A DNA stretch of 64,000 nucleotides from Solirubrobacter pauli. GTDB taxonomy: Bacteria > Actinomycetota > Thermoleophilia > Solirubrobacterales > Solirubrobacteraceae. The stretch covers positions 2,775,426-2,839,425 of the forward strand of contig NZ_RBIL01000001.1 of NCBI RefSeq assembly GCF_003633755.1, written 5' to 3'. The position numbers were made by a program, and so were the translations under genes. Below are positions 39,897-48,908 of the stretch, in pieces; the first letter of the stretch is position 1; every line of letters starts with the position of its first letter. The notes under the pieces were generated by a model. That model was not told where the DNA came from and did no database searches. It worked only from the letters and a program-made list of their open reading frames with translations.

Positions 39897-41106
39897 GCGC
39901 GACGGCCGACGCCATCGTCGTGGGGGGCGGCGTCGTCGGCGCGTTCTGCGCGCGTGAGCTGGCCCGCGCGGGTGCGAACGTCACCGTGCTCGAGCGCGGC
40001 GACGACTGGGGCACGGGCTGCTCCTGGGGCAACGCGGGGCTGATCGTCCCGAGCCACGCGCGCCCGATCGCGGCGCCGGAGGCCTTGCGCGCGGGGCTCG
40101 GCTGGATGGTTCGGCGCGACTCGCCGTTCGGGCTGCGGCTGCGGCCGTCGCTGTCGCCGTGGCTCGCGCGCTACCTGCGTGCGTCGACCACCCGGCGGGC
40201 CGCCGCGGGTGAGGCCCTGCAGCGCGAGCTCGCGTCCTCGAGCCTCGAGCTGCTCGCCGCCGACGGCGACGCCGAGTTGACCCGGAGCGGTTGTCTGACG
40301 GTGTTCACCGCCCGGGACGGGGCCGCGCGGGCCGAGCACGAGGCAGCGTCGGCCACGGGCCGGATGCTCGGCGCTCGCACGTTGACCGTGGCGGAGACAC
40401 GCGCCCTGGAGCCGGCGCTGTCGGCACGGGTGACGGCCGGGCTGCTGCATCCGCGAGAAGGCCACGTCGATCCGGTGAAGCTCACGAGCTCGGTCGGTAC
40501 GGCTGCGCGCCGCGCCGGCGCCGTGTTCTGGACCAAGGTGAGCGTGCACGCCCTGCGGCCGGACGCCGCCGGCGTGACGGTCGCGACGTCGTCCGGGGCG
40601 ATGCGCGCGCGGCACGTCGTGCTGGCCGCCGGCGCCTGGTCCGGCGCGCTCGCCGCCACGGCGGGTTGCGCGTGCCGCTGCAGGGTGGCAAGGGCTACGC
40701 CATCGAGCTGGACCCGAATGCCCTCCCGCTGCGGCGTCCGGTCTACCTGCACGACGAGCGCTGCGTGGCCACGCCGCTGGGCGACCGCGTGCGCATGACG
40801 GGCGGGCTGCTGCTGGACGGCCTGGACGAGCGCTATGACCCGCGGCGCGTGGCGGGCATCGTGCGGGCGGCGGACCGGTCGTTCGGCACACGTGCGGAGC
40901 CGCGCGCGACGTGGGTCGGGCTACGCCCGTGCACGCCGGACGGACTGCCCGTGATCGGGAGCTCGCGCCGCAACCGCAGCGTGGTGATGGCGACCGGGCA
41001 CGGGATGCTCGGCGTCACGCTCGCCCCGATCACCGCGCAGCTGGTCGCCGACGCGGTCATGGGCCGCCCGACGCCCGCCGCGCTGTCGCCGGAGCGCTTC
41101 GAGTGA
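39893..41106 (+). pseudogene. DadA-like FAD-dependent amino acid oxidase, frameshifted
   Basis: The start ATG 39893 gives an FAD-binding oxidase (ADAIVVGGGVVGAFCARELARAGANVTVLERG, CSWGNAGLIVPSHARPIA), typical of D-amino acid dehydrogenases. At about 40661-40668 the frame breaks after LAATAG. The next frame continues it exactly (LRVPLQGGKGYAIELDPNAL to MATGHGMLGVTLAPITAQLVADAVMG). One missing base explains this and would restore about 404 residues, the normal family length. It is either a recent inactivation or an assembly indel. The operon continues past it with a GTGA overlap into the second hyuB. Confidence 0.85.
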
Positions 41107-42779
41107 GCGCGCCCGCCCCCGACCCCGTCGTGGTCGAGGTCGTCCGCCACGGCCTGAACTCGGCGGCCAAGCAGATGAAGCGCGCGCTGATGCGCACGGC
41201 GTTCTCGCCGATCATCTACGAGGTGCTCGACTTCGCCGTGGCGTTGTACGACGACCGGGTCCGGTTGCTGGCGCAGGCGCCGTCGCTCCCGATGTTCATG
41301 GGGCGGCTGAGCTTCTGCGTGGAGGCCGCGGTCCAGGCCGTCGGCGGACCCGAGGCGCTGGTGCCGGGTGATGTGCTGCTGTACAACGACCCGTTCGGAA
41401 CCGGCTCGCATCCGCAGGACGCGGCAGTTGTCGCGCCCGCGTTCGCCGACGGGGAGCTGATCGGGTACGCGGCGATCAAGGCGCACTGGCTCGACATCGG
41501 CGGCAAGGATCCCTACTCCACCGACACGGTCGATCTCTTCCAGGAGGGCACGATCTTCCCGGGCGTCAAGCTCGTGCGGGCGGGTGTGCTCGATGACGAC
41601 CTGTACCGGATGGCGCTCGCCAACAGCCGCGTGCCGAAGCTTGTCGCGGGAGACATCAACGCCGAGCTCGTCGGGTGCAGGACCGGCGTGCGTGCGTTGC
41701 TCGCGGTGGTCGAGCGGCACGGGCTCGCGCGCTTTCGCGCAGCCGCGGAGCGGATGTTCGACCATGGCGAGGCGACGGTTCGCTCGTACTTCGAGCGGCT
41801 GCCGGACGGCGAGTACCGCGCGCGAGGTGTGCTCGACGACGACGGCGCCGGGCCCGATCCCGTGCCGTTCGAGGTGATGCTCAAGGTCGACGGGTCCGAC
41901 GTCGTGATCGATGTCTCGAACGCGCCCGCGCAACGGCCCGGACCGGTGAACTGCACGCTGCCCAAGACGGTGGCGGTCGCACGCGTCGCGATCGGGATGC
42001 TGGCCGGTGCGGGCGAGCCGCCCAACGAGGGGCACCAGCGGCCGATTCGCGTGATCACCGCTCCAGGGACGCTGTTCCACCCGCTTCGCCCCGCACCCAC
42101 GTTCATCGGCGGTTGGGCCTCCTTCCAGGCGTTGGAGACGATCTTGGCCGCGGTCGGCAGCGTGGTGCCCGAAGCCGTGCCGGCGGCCAGCGGCGGGGAC
42201 ATCTGCTCGCTCGTCTGGTGGGGCACCGACTCGGCCACCGGGCAGCCCTGGGCCGACGGCTCGCCGCATCCGGTGGGGCAGGGCGGGCACGCGGGCGGCG
42301 ACGGCGCCTCGGCGCTCATGCACCACGCCGAGTCGGCTACCCGGGTCACGCCCACCGAAGTCTGGGAGAGCCGCAACCCATGGCTCGTCGAGGCTGTGCA
42401 GCTGATCCCCGATTCGGCGGGCGCCGGCGAGCATCGCGGCGGTCTGGGCGTCGAGTACCGCTTCCGGGCCCTTGCCCAGCAGTGGCTGACCGCGGTGATC
42501 GAGCGCACGCGCACCGCGCCGAGCGGGCTCGCCGGCGGACGTCCGGCACGCTCGAACGTGGCCGCCCTGGTCGAACCGGACGGCGCGCGGCGGCCGCTCG
42601 CGAAGGCGACGCGGGTCCGCGTCCCGGTCGGCGCGGTGGTCGAGCTGCGGACGGGCGGCGGTGGTGGATACGGGCTCGCGCGCGAGCGCTCGATCGAGGC
42701 GGTGCAGGCGGACCTGCGCGAGGGCTACGTCACCGAGGCGTGCGCGCGGCGCGACTACCCCCACGCGTTTCCGGACTGA
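41103..42779 (+). CDS. hyuB: Hydantoinase subunit B, second copy
   Basis: A 558-residue paralogue of the HyuB at 33297-35027: VVEVVRHGLNSAAKQMKRALMRTAFSPIIYEVLDFAVALYD, YNDPFGTGSHPQDAAVV, IKAHWLDIGGKDPYSTDTVDLFQEGTIFPGVKLVRAG and SGGDICSLVWWGTDSATG match nearly word for word. It lacks the 20-odd extra N-terminal residues of copy one. There is no second hyuA in the window, so both B subunits may share one A subunit. GTG start overlapping the oxidase stop. Last gene of the operon. Confidence 0.92.
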   Translation: MSAPAPDPVVVEVVRHGLNSAAKQMKRALMRTAFSPIIYEVLDFAVALYDDRVRLLAQAPSLPMFMGRLSFCVEAAVQAVGGPEALVPGDVLLYNDPFGTGSHPQDAAVVAPAFADGELIGYAAIKAHWLDIGGKDPYSTDTVDLFQEGTIFPGVKLVRAGVLDDDLYRMALANSRVPKLVAGDINAELVGCRTGVRALLAVVERHGLARFRAAAERMFDHGEATVRSYFERLPDGEYRARGVLDDDGAGPDPVPFEVMLKVDGSDVVIDVSNAPAQRPGPVNCTLPKTVAVARVAIGMLAGAGEPPNEGHQRPIRVITAPGTLFHPLRPAPTFIGGWASFQALETILAAVGSVVPEAVPAASGGDICSLVWWGTDSATGQPWADGSPHPVGQGGHAGGDGASALMHHAESATRVTPTEVWESRNPWLVEAVQLIPDSAGAGEHRGGLGVEYRFRALAQQWLTAVIERTRTAPSGLAGGRPARSNVAALVEPDGARRPLAKATRVRVPVGAVVELRTGGGGGYGLARERSIEAVQADLREGYVTEACARRDYPHAFPD

Positions 42780-42877
42780 GCCGAGTGGTCGCGCGGCTTC
42801 GCTCGTCGACCGCGTTTGCACGAAATCACCACAACATCCCCTGAACGCTCGCACCGGCGCTTGACACACTGGCCGAC
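42780..42877. promoter_or_regulatory. Intergenic region before the OmpR-type regulator
   Basis: A 98-bp gap between the hydantoinase operon and the two-component operon. A TTGACA hexamer (42861-42866) is present, but it is only 11 bases before the GTG start and so cannot be a normal -35 for it. A TTGCAC (42820-42825) upstream is a possible alternative. There is no hairpin terminator. Confidence 0.3.
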
Positions 42878-43555
42878 GTGACCGGGGCGCTCATCTGCGT
42901 GATCGAGGACGAGGAGGTCATCGCCTCCGCCGTGGCCGCGCGGCTGCGGGCCGAGGGCTTCACCGTCGAGGTGGCCCACGACGGACATGACGGCGTCGCG
43001 CTGTGCGAGCGCGTGCGGCCGGACCTCGTGGTGCTGGACCTGATGTTGCCGGGGCTCGACGGGTTGGAGGTGTGCCGGCGCGTCCAGCACAGCCGGCCCG
43101 TGCCCGTGCTGATGCTGACCGCGCGCGGCGAAGAGTCCGACCTGCTGGTCGGGCTCGCCGTCGGCGCCGACGACTACATGACGAAGCCGTTCTCGCCGCG
43201 TGAGCTGGTGGCGCGCGTGCGCGCGCTGCTGCGGCGGGTCGAGCGGCGTCCGGCACCGCCCGGCGACGCGGTGCGGATCGGGACCCTGGAGATCGACCCG
43301 GCGGCGCGCCTCGTGCGCTCGGGCGGCGAGATCGTGCACCTCACGCCGACCGAGTTCGACCTGCTCGCGCTGCTCGCGGGCCGGCCGGGCGCGGTGTTCT
43401 CGCGCGAGCAGCTGCTCGCCGACGTGTGGGGGTGGCGCGACGGCTCGGGCCAGCGCACCGTCGACTCGCACGTGCGCGGGCTGCGGCGCAAGCTCGGCAG
43501 CGACCTGGTGCGGACGGTGCACGGGGTCGGCTACGCCCTGGAGTCGCCGGCATGA
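42878..43555 (+). CDS. OmpR/PhoB-family response regulator
   Basis: A 225-residue regulator: receiver domain with the EDEE acidic pocket, phospho-acceptor Asp54 in VVLDLMLPGLDG and Lys103 in ADDYMTKPFSPREL, then a winged-helix DNA-binding domain (LTPTEFDLLALLAGRPGAVFSREQLLADVWG, TVDSHVRGLRRKLG). GTG start. Its end overlaps the kinase ATG (ATGA), so the two form a classical two-component operon. Confidence 0.94.
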   Translation: MTGALICVIEDEEVIASAVAARLRAEGFTVEVAHDGHDGVALCERVRPDLVVLDLMLPGLDGLEVCRRVQHSRPVPVLMLTARGEESDLLVGLAVGADDYMTKPFSPRELVARVRALLRRVERRPAPPGDAVRIGTLEIDPAARLVRSGGEIVHLTPTEFDLLALLAGRPGAVFSREQLLADVWGWRDGSGQRTVDSHVRGLRRKLGSDLVRTVHGVGYALESPA

Positions 43556-44559
43556 GGCCGCTGGACCGCCTGAGCTCGATCAAGGTCAAGCTCGGCGTCG
43601 TGATCGTCGCGACGGTCGCGGGCACGGTCGTCGTGCTGGCGATCGGCTTCCGGCTCGGCCTCGGGCTCGAGGCACGGACGGCCGTGGCCGCGCTGATCGC
43701 GCTCGCGATCGTGCAGTTCCTGGCGCGCGGGATGACGTCGCCGCTGCGCGAGATGGCCGCGGCGGCCTCGGCGATGGCGCGCGGCGACTACGGGCGCCGC
43801 GTCACCGCGTCCTCCCGCGACGAGGTCGGCGAGCTGGCACGCGCGTTCAACGCGATGGCCGCCGAGCTGGCCGACGTGGACCGGATGCGCCGCGACCTGG
43901 TGGCGAACGTCTCCCACGAGCTGCGGACGCCGATCGGCGCGCTGCAGGCGCTGCTCGAGAACCTCGTCGACGGCGTCGAGCCGGTCGACCCGACCGCCCT
44001 GCGCACGGCGCTGGTGCAGACGGAGCGGCTCGGGCGGCTCGTCGCCCAGCTGCTCGACCTGTCGCGGCTGGAGAGCGGCGCGTTGGCGCTGCGCCCTGCG
44101 CCGTTCCCGGTGCGGCCGATGCTCGAGCAGGCGACCCGCGAGTGCGAGCTCGGCGAGCGCTACATGTCCCAACCCGTCTGGCTGCGCGTCGACGTCCAGC
44201 CGGGCGACCTGCGCGCGACCGGCGACTCCGAGCGTCTGCACCAGGTGATCTCCAACCTGCTGGAGAACGCCGTCCGCCACTCACCCACCGACGGCCGCAT
44301 CTGGCTCAGCGCCCACGCCGCCACCGACGGCGTCACGACGATCGAAGTGGCCGACGAAGGCCCCGGCATCCCCCCAGAGGAGGCAGAGCGCGTGTTCGAG
44401 CGGTTCCACCGCACAGATTCCGCCCGCGCCGCGCGCGACGGCGGTACCGGCCTCGGCCTGGCGATCGCCCGGTGGATCGTCGACGCCCACGGCGGCACGA
44501 TCGCCGTCCGCCCACGCGAGCCGCACGGCTGCCGCGTCGTGGTGGAGCTCCCGAGATGA
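43552..44559 (+). CDS. Membrane sensor histidine kinase
   Basis: A 335-residue kinase with two N-terminal membrane helices (about 13-32 and 44-58) separated by only about ten residues, so there is almost no extracellular sensor domain. A HAMP domain (SPLREMAAAASAMARGDYGRRV to FNAMAAEL) follows, then HisKA with His122 in LVANVSHELRTP, and a HATPase with N-box ISNLLENAVRHSP, DEGPGIPPEEAERVFERF and GGTGLGLAIARWIV. It is probably tuned by membrane state or by the DUF4173-like protein encoded next to it. Confidence 0.93.
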   Translation: MRPLDRLSSIKVKLGVVIVATVAGTVVVLAIGFRLGLGLEARTAVAALIALAIVQFLARGMTSPLREMAAAASAMARGDYGRRVTASSRDEVGELARAFNAMAAELADVDRMRRDLVANVSHELRTPIGALQALLENLVDGVEPVDPTALRTALVQTERLGRLVAQLLDLSRLESGALALRPAPFPVRPMLEQATRECELGERYMSQPVWLRVDVQPGDLRATGDSERLHQVISNLLENAVRHSPTDGRIWLSAHAATDGVTTIEVADEGPGIPPEEAERVFERFHRTDSARAARDGGTGLGLAIARWIVDAHGGTIAVRPREPHGCRVVVELPR

Positions 44560-46217
44560 CCGAGCACATCGGCCCGCCGGAACGTCCCGGCGGGAACGAG
44601 CCCGCCCCGGGCGGGAACGACGACGCGCGCCCGTACGGCGTGGGGCCGGAGGGTCCGGATACGTCGGGCGACGGCGCGCGCGGGGCACGGCCGGACACGT
44701 CGCGCGGCTGGCGGCCGGAACGTCCGGCCGGGCCCGGTGCGCGGGCGGTGCCCGTCATACCCGGCATCGGCGTGTGGCCTCCCGTCGAGCGCGTCGTGCC
44801 GCCGTTGCGGCCCGAGCCCGCCGGCCGCACGGCGATCGCGCTCGCGGCCGTGCCCGTGTGGGCCGCGCGGGCGGTCGTCGGCGTCGCCCTGCTCGCCGGT
44901 GCGCTCGTGGTCGGCTCGCCGCTCGGACTCGGCGTGACGATCGTGCTGTCGGCGCTGTACGCGATCGCGGCCCGGGTGCGGCGTGCGGCCGCGGTGCCGG
45001 ACGTCGACCTGCGCACGCGGCCGGAGCCCGCCCGGCGTGACCGGTGGACGGGCGTGTGGTGGGCGCTGGCCGCCGGGCTCGCGCTCGTGCCGACGCTGCG
45101 GGCGGCGGTGTGGGTGGTCGTGCCGTGCCTCATCGTGTGCGTCGCGGTGGCTTCGCTCGCCGCGTCGGACGGGCGGCGGTGGGGCGAGCTGTGGGCTGGG
45201 CTCGGCGCGGTCTGGGTGCGGCTGCCCGGCGGGACGTACCTGGTCGGCATGGCCACGGCGCGTGGCGCGTCCTTCGGGCCGGCGGCGCGCGGCGCCGCGC
45301 TGGCCGTCGCGCTGCTCGGGGTGTTCGTGCCGCTGCTCGTGAGCGCGGACGCGGCGTTCGCGGAGCTGCTGGAGGGCTGGGCGCCGTCGCTGGACATGCC
45401 GATCGAGCGCACGCTGGTCGCAGTGCTCTTCCTCGCGCTCGGCGGTGGGCTGCTGTTCACCGCGGTGGCGCCGTTCCGCCCCGCGCCCGTGCCGGTCTCA
45501 CGGACGCTCGCGCGCGCCGAGTGGGCGCTTCCGCTCGGCGCGCTGGTCGCACTGCTGGGTGGCTTCGTCGCGCTCCAGCTGACGATCCTGTTCGGCGGCG
45601 ACGCCTACGTGCAGCAGACCGCGAACCTGACGTACGCCGAGTACGCGCGCAACGGGTTCGGCCAGCTCGTCGCGGTCGCGGCGCTGACGCTCGCCGTGGT
45701 CGGCGCGGCCGCGCGCTGGGCTCGCGACCGCGGGTCGCTGCTGCGCGTCCTGCTCTCCGCGCTGTCGGTGCTGACGCTCGTGATGCTCGTCTCGGCGCTG
45801 CACCGGCTGCAACTGCTCGAGGACGCGTACGGCTTCACCCGCCTGCGCTTCGCGGCGCACGCGATCCTGCTCTGGCTCGGCGCGCTCTTCACGCTCGTGC
45901 TCGTCGCGCGCGGTGCCCGCTGGCTCCCGCGCGCCATGCTCACGACGACCGTCGCGGCGTTCCTGGCGTTCGCGCTCGCCGACCCCGACCGCCGGATCGC
46001 CGAGTGGAACGTGGACCGCTACGAGCGCAGCGGCAAGGTCGACGCCACCTACCTCGGTGGCCTCTCCGCCGACGCGATCCCGGTGCTCAAGGGCATGGAG
46101 TGCGTGCCGCCGATGCCCGCGCACGACGGCTTCGGCGGCATCAACCTCGCGCGCGAGCGGGCGCTCGCGTCCGGCGTCACCGGGAAGGACTGCACGGCCC
46201 GCGATGATTGGGGCTGA
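44556..46217 (+). CDS. DUF4173/DUF4153-like polytopic membrane protein
   Basis: A 553-residue protein. Residues 1-75 are a disordered Pro/Gly/Arg-rich cytosolic region. Then come about ten to twelve membrane helices (ALAAVPVWAARAVVGVALLAGALVVGSPL onwards) with the DUF4173 marks DAYVQQTANLTYAEYARNGFGQLVAVAALTL and RFAAHAILLWLGALFTLVLVARGARWLPRA, and a soluble C-terminal part NVDRYERSGKVDATYLGGLSADAIPVL. Function unknown. Linkage to a kinase/regulator pair suggests it takes part in the same signal. Coupled by ATGA upstream and TGATG downstream. Confidence 0.8.
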   Translation: MTEHIGPPERPGGNEPAPGGNDDARPYGVGPEGPDTSGDGARGARPDTSRGWRPERPAGPGARAVPVIPGIGVWPPVERVVPPLRPEPAGRTAIALAAVPVWAARAVVGVALLAGALVVGSPLGLGVTIVLSALYAIAARVRRAAAVPDVDLRTRPEPARRDRWTGVWWALAAGLALVPTLRAAVWVVVPCLIVCVAVASLAASDGRRWGELWAGLGAVWVRLPGGTYLVGMATARGASFGPAARGAALAVALLGVFVPLLVSADAAFAELLEGWAPSLDMPIERTLVAVLFLALGGGLLFTAVAPFRPAPVPVSRTLARAEWALPLGALVALLGGFVALQLTILFGGDAYVQQTANLTYAEYARNGFGQLVAVAALTLAVVGAAARWARDRGSLLRVLLSALSVLTLVMLVSALHRLQLLEDAYGFTRLRFAAHAILLWLGALFTLVLVARGARWLPRAMLTTTVAAFLAFALADPDRRIAEWNVDRYERSGKVDATYLGGLSADAIPVLKGMECVPPMPAHDGFGGINLARERALASGVTGKDCTARDDWG

Positions 46218-46789
46218 TGCGTCAGTTCTACGAGGACTTCTGGGCGGACGGGCCGGACGAGGACGGCGAGCCGTACGCCTGGGCGCTCCGCCGCGGCCTG
46301 CTGCAGGCCGAGCTGCGCCCCGGCGACCGCGTGCTCGACTACGGCTGCGGCACCGGCCGCTTCCTCACGCTGCTCGATGACGGGGCGGGTGTGGAGATCG
46401 CCGAGGCGGCCGTCCTGCGCGCTCGCGCGACCGGCGCCGACGTGCGGCTGCTCGAGGACGACGGGACGATCCCGTTCGGCCACGGCGAGTTCGACCTCGT
46501 CTGGTGCTCGGAGGTGCTCGAGCACATCCCGGACGTCGGCTTCGCGCTCGCGGAGATCCGGCGCGTGCTGAAGCCGGGCGGCCGCCTGCTGGCAACCGTC
46601 CCCTACCACGGCCGCTTCCAGGCCGCCTGGATCGCCCTGACGCGCTTCGAGGCGCACTTCGACCCGCTGGGCCAGCACGTGCGCTTCTTCACGCGCCGCT
46701 CGCTCACCGAGGCCCTGGAGGTCAACGGCTTCGAGCCGGCCGTCCGCCACGAGGGCGAGCTGCTGGTCGCGCGCGCGGCGCGAACCTGA
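46217..46789 (+). CDS. Class I SAM-dependent methyltransferase
   Basis: A 190-residue methyltransferase: VLDYGCGTGRFLTLLDDGAGVEIAEAAV (motif I), DLVWCSEVLEHIPDVGFALAEIRRVLKPGGRLLATVPYHG (Methyltransf_11/23 type). The ATG at 46217 overlaps the membrane-protein stop by one base; a TTG at 46208 would lengthen it by three residues. The substrate is unknown. Its placement before the polysaccharide genes could mean sugar or lipid methylation. Confidence 0.82.
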   Translation: MRQFYEDFWADGPDEDGEPYAWALRRGLLQAELRPGDRVLDYGCGTGRFLTLLDDGAGVEIAEAAVLRARATGADVRLLEDDGTIPFGHGEFDLVWCSEVLEHIPDVGFALAEIRRVLKPGGRLLATVPYHGRFQAAWIALTRFEAHFDPLGQHVRFFTRRSLTEALEVNGFEPAVRHEGELLVARAART

Positions 46790-46804
46790 AGGCCCTGGGC
46801 CTTT
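46789..46804. terminator. Short bidirectional hairpin
   Basis: AAGGCC-CTG-GGCCTT, a perfect 6-bp stem followed on the plus strand by a short T run, between and touching the stop codons of the convergent methyltransferase and ligase genes. Confidence 0.5.
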
Positions 46805-48908
46805 AGGAAGCGCCGGCCGCGCGGGCGGCGACGACGACGTCGCTGACGCTGCGCAGGTTGCGCGGGTCCAGGTAGTACGCGGCCCGGAACGCCGACAGCG
46901 CGCCCTTCGCGTCGCCGATGTCCATCCGCGCCTGCCCGAGCCGGCGCCACGTCTCCGGGTTCGCGGGCTCGCGGTCGATCGCGTCCCCGAGGATCCGGAG
47001 CGCCTCCTTGTCGTTCCCGCGCGCCTGCTCGATCGCCGCGAGCTCGAACAGCGGGTCGACCGAGAGCGGGTTGCGCTCGTGCGCGATCTTCGCGATCGAG
47101 GCGGCCTGCGACACCTGGCCGGCCTCGAACCGCGTGAGCGCCGCATCCTGCGCGTGCAGCGCGCGGATCGGCTGCAGGGCGCTCCAGGAGGCGAAGAACG
47201 CGATCAGCAGCAGCAACCCGGCGAAGCCCAGCCGCGCCTCCAGCGGCGCGCGCGGCGTCTCCAGCGCGGGCTCGGTGGCCGGCACGACGCCGTAGCGCTC
47301 GCGCAGGGTCGGTCGTGAAGCCACCCAGCCGGCGCAGATCAGCGCGGGCAACGCGTTCGCGGGCACGAACCACGTCCAGTCGAAGGTGGAGTGGACGGCG
47401 AACACGATCGCGACGACGGCCAGCGTCGCCACGCCCACGCGCTCCGCGTCCCAGTGCAGCTGCCGGTCCCTGCGACGCACGCCGACGGTGCCGGCGGCGG
47501 TCACGAGCCAGGCACCCGCGGCCAGCAGGGAGATCGCGAGCCCGACCCAGCCCAGGTCGGCCAGCGTCTGGACGACGTAGCCGTGCGCGTGCTCCACGCG
47601 CCGCTCGTCCAGGCGGTACTTGAGCCGCAGCGTGCCGTACGCGCCCGCGCCCGTGCCCAGCCACGGCGCCTCGGCGTGGACCTTGAAGGCCTCGTTCCAG
47701 TAGCGGGCGCGCCCGGAGGACGTCTCGGTCAGCCGCGACGGCGAGTTCGTCGGCGCCGACACCTCCGGGTCCGTGGCCTGCTTCCACGCCTTGGACACCT
47801 GGCCGCTGATGCCGCCGGACGCGGTCGCGAGCAGGACCAGGGCGACGATCGGCACGGCGAGGAGGGCCGCGCCGAGGACGCGCCCCGCGCGCACCCGCGT
47901 GCGCTGGCCCGGCGGGTGCACGCTCGAGAGGAAGCCGACGGCGAGGCCGGCGATCGTCATGGCCACGATCAGGAGCAGGATCAGCGCGCCGAGCGCCTGG
48001 CCGGCGTCGATCCGCAGGCCGAGCTCCGCGCCGTCGCGGGTGAGGCCGTCCTGCGCGGACGCCCACACGAACAACGGCAGCACGGTCAGCACGACGCTGC
48101 CGAGCGCGATCACGCCGCGCAGTCGCAGCGGCACGAACGTGAACCACAGCCCGAGGCCGATCGCGAGCGCGAGCAGCGCACCGCGGCTGTAGGCCAGCAG
48201 GAGCGCCGTGACGGCGATGCCGAGGCCGGGCCAGGCCAGCACGTTGAACGCGGCGTGGCCGGAGCGGCGCGCCGCGAGCCACAGCAGCGGCGGGATGCCC
48301 AGCGCGGCGGTCAGGCCGACGCTGTTCCAGTAGTCCGACGGTGGCCGCAGCCGCGCGAACGAGTCGTCGGGCGCGAGCGCGCCCGGGAAGACCTTGGTCA
48401 GCAGCGACCAGAGGGAGAGCGCGACGGCGCCCGCGGCGATGCCGTAGAGCACGGCCGTCCAGCGCGACGGCGCGAGCCGCCCGAGCGCGAGCGCACCCGC
48501 GAACGCCGCCAGGTACGCGATCGTGCGCATGGCCTCGTTCCACGAGTCGCTGGGCATCAGCGACCACGTGATCGACAGCGCCGTGTAGACGGCGAGCAGC
48601 GCGAAGGCGGCGAGCGACGCGGCGCCGCGGAAGCGCGCCGGCGTCAGCGGCGAGCGCGGCACCAGCAGCGCCGCCGCGCACAGCCCGGCGCCCACGACCA
48701 TGATCGCGATCTGGGTCCAGGTCGTGCGCTCGAGCTGGGAGCCGCCGCGCGAGGCGAACGCGGTCGCGACGACCGCGATCACGATCGCGATCGTCAGCGG
48801 GTGTCCGCTGTCGGGCGGCTGCGGCAGGTCGAGCTGCTGCAGCCGCTGGCGCAGCGGGTCCCGGCGCCCGACGTACCGTCTAAATCGGCTTCGCGCGAGT
48901 GAGGACAC
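46803..48908 (-). CDS. O-antigen ligase/polymerase-like membrane protein with C-terminal TPR
   Basis: A 701-residue polytopic protein. Ten or more membrane helices span about 40-570, with the Wzy_C/ligase loop SGRARYWNEAFKVHAEAPWLGTGAGAYGTLRLKYR and VEHAHGYVVQTLADLGWVGLAI. After a last helix (LGFAGLLLLIAFFASW) a TPR tail of about 110 residues follows (NPLSVDPLFELAAIEQARGNDKEALRILGDAIDREPANPETW). Such proteins polymerise or transfer polysaccharide chains outside the membrane. The GTG at 48908 is my best start and overlaps the upstream gene by 29 bases. No good ribosome-binding site is seen. Confidence 0.82.
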   Translation of the reverse strand: MSSLARSRFRRYVGRRDPLRQRLQQLDLPQPPDSGHPLTIAIVIAVVATAFASRGGSQLERTTWTQIAIMVVGAGLCAAALLVPRSPLTPARFRGAASLAAFALLAVYTALSITWSLMPSDSWNEAMRTIAYLAAFAGALALGRLAPSRWTAVLYGIAAGAVALSLWSLLTKVFPGALAPDDSFARLRPPSDYWNSVGLTAALGIPPLLWLAARRSGHAAFNVLAWPGLGIAVTALLLAYSRGALLALAIGLGLWFTFVPLRLRGVIALGSVVLTVLPLFVWASAQDGLTRDGAELGLRIDAGQALGALILLLIVAMTIAGLAVGFLSSVHPPGQRTRVRAGRVLGAALLAVPIVALVLLATASGGISGQVSKAWKQATDPEVSAPTNSPSRLTETSSGRARYWNEAFKVHAEAPWLGTGAGAYGTLRLKYRLDERRVEHAHGYVVQTLADLGWVGLAISLLAAGAWLVTAAGTVGVRRRDRQLHWDAERVGVATLAVVAIVFAVHSTFDWTWFVPANALPALICAGWVASRPTLRERYGVVPATEPALETPRAPLEARLGFAGLLLLIAFFASWSALQPIRALHAQDAALTRFEAGQVSQAASIAKIAHERNPLSVDPLFELAAIEQARGNDKEALRILGDAIDREPANPETWRRLGQARMDIGDAKGALSAFRAAYYLDPRNLRSVSDVVVAARAAGAS

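Noticed and set aside
42861-42866. TTGACA as -35 box of the OmpR-type regulator
   Set aside because: Only 11 bases separate it from the start codon, leaving no room for a -10 element.
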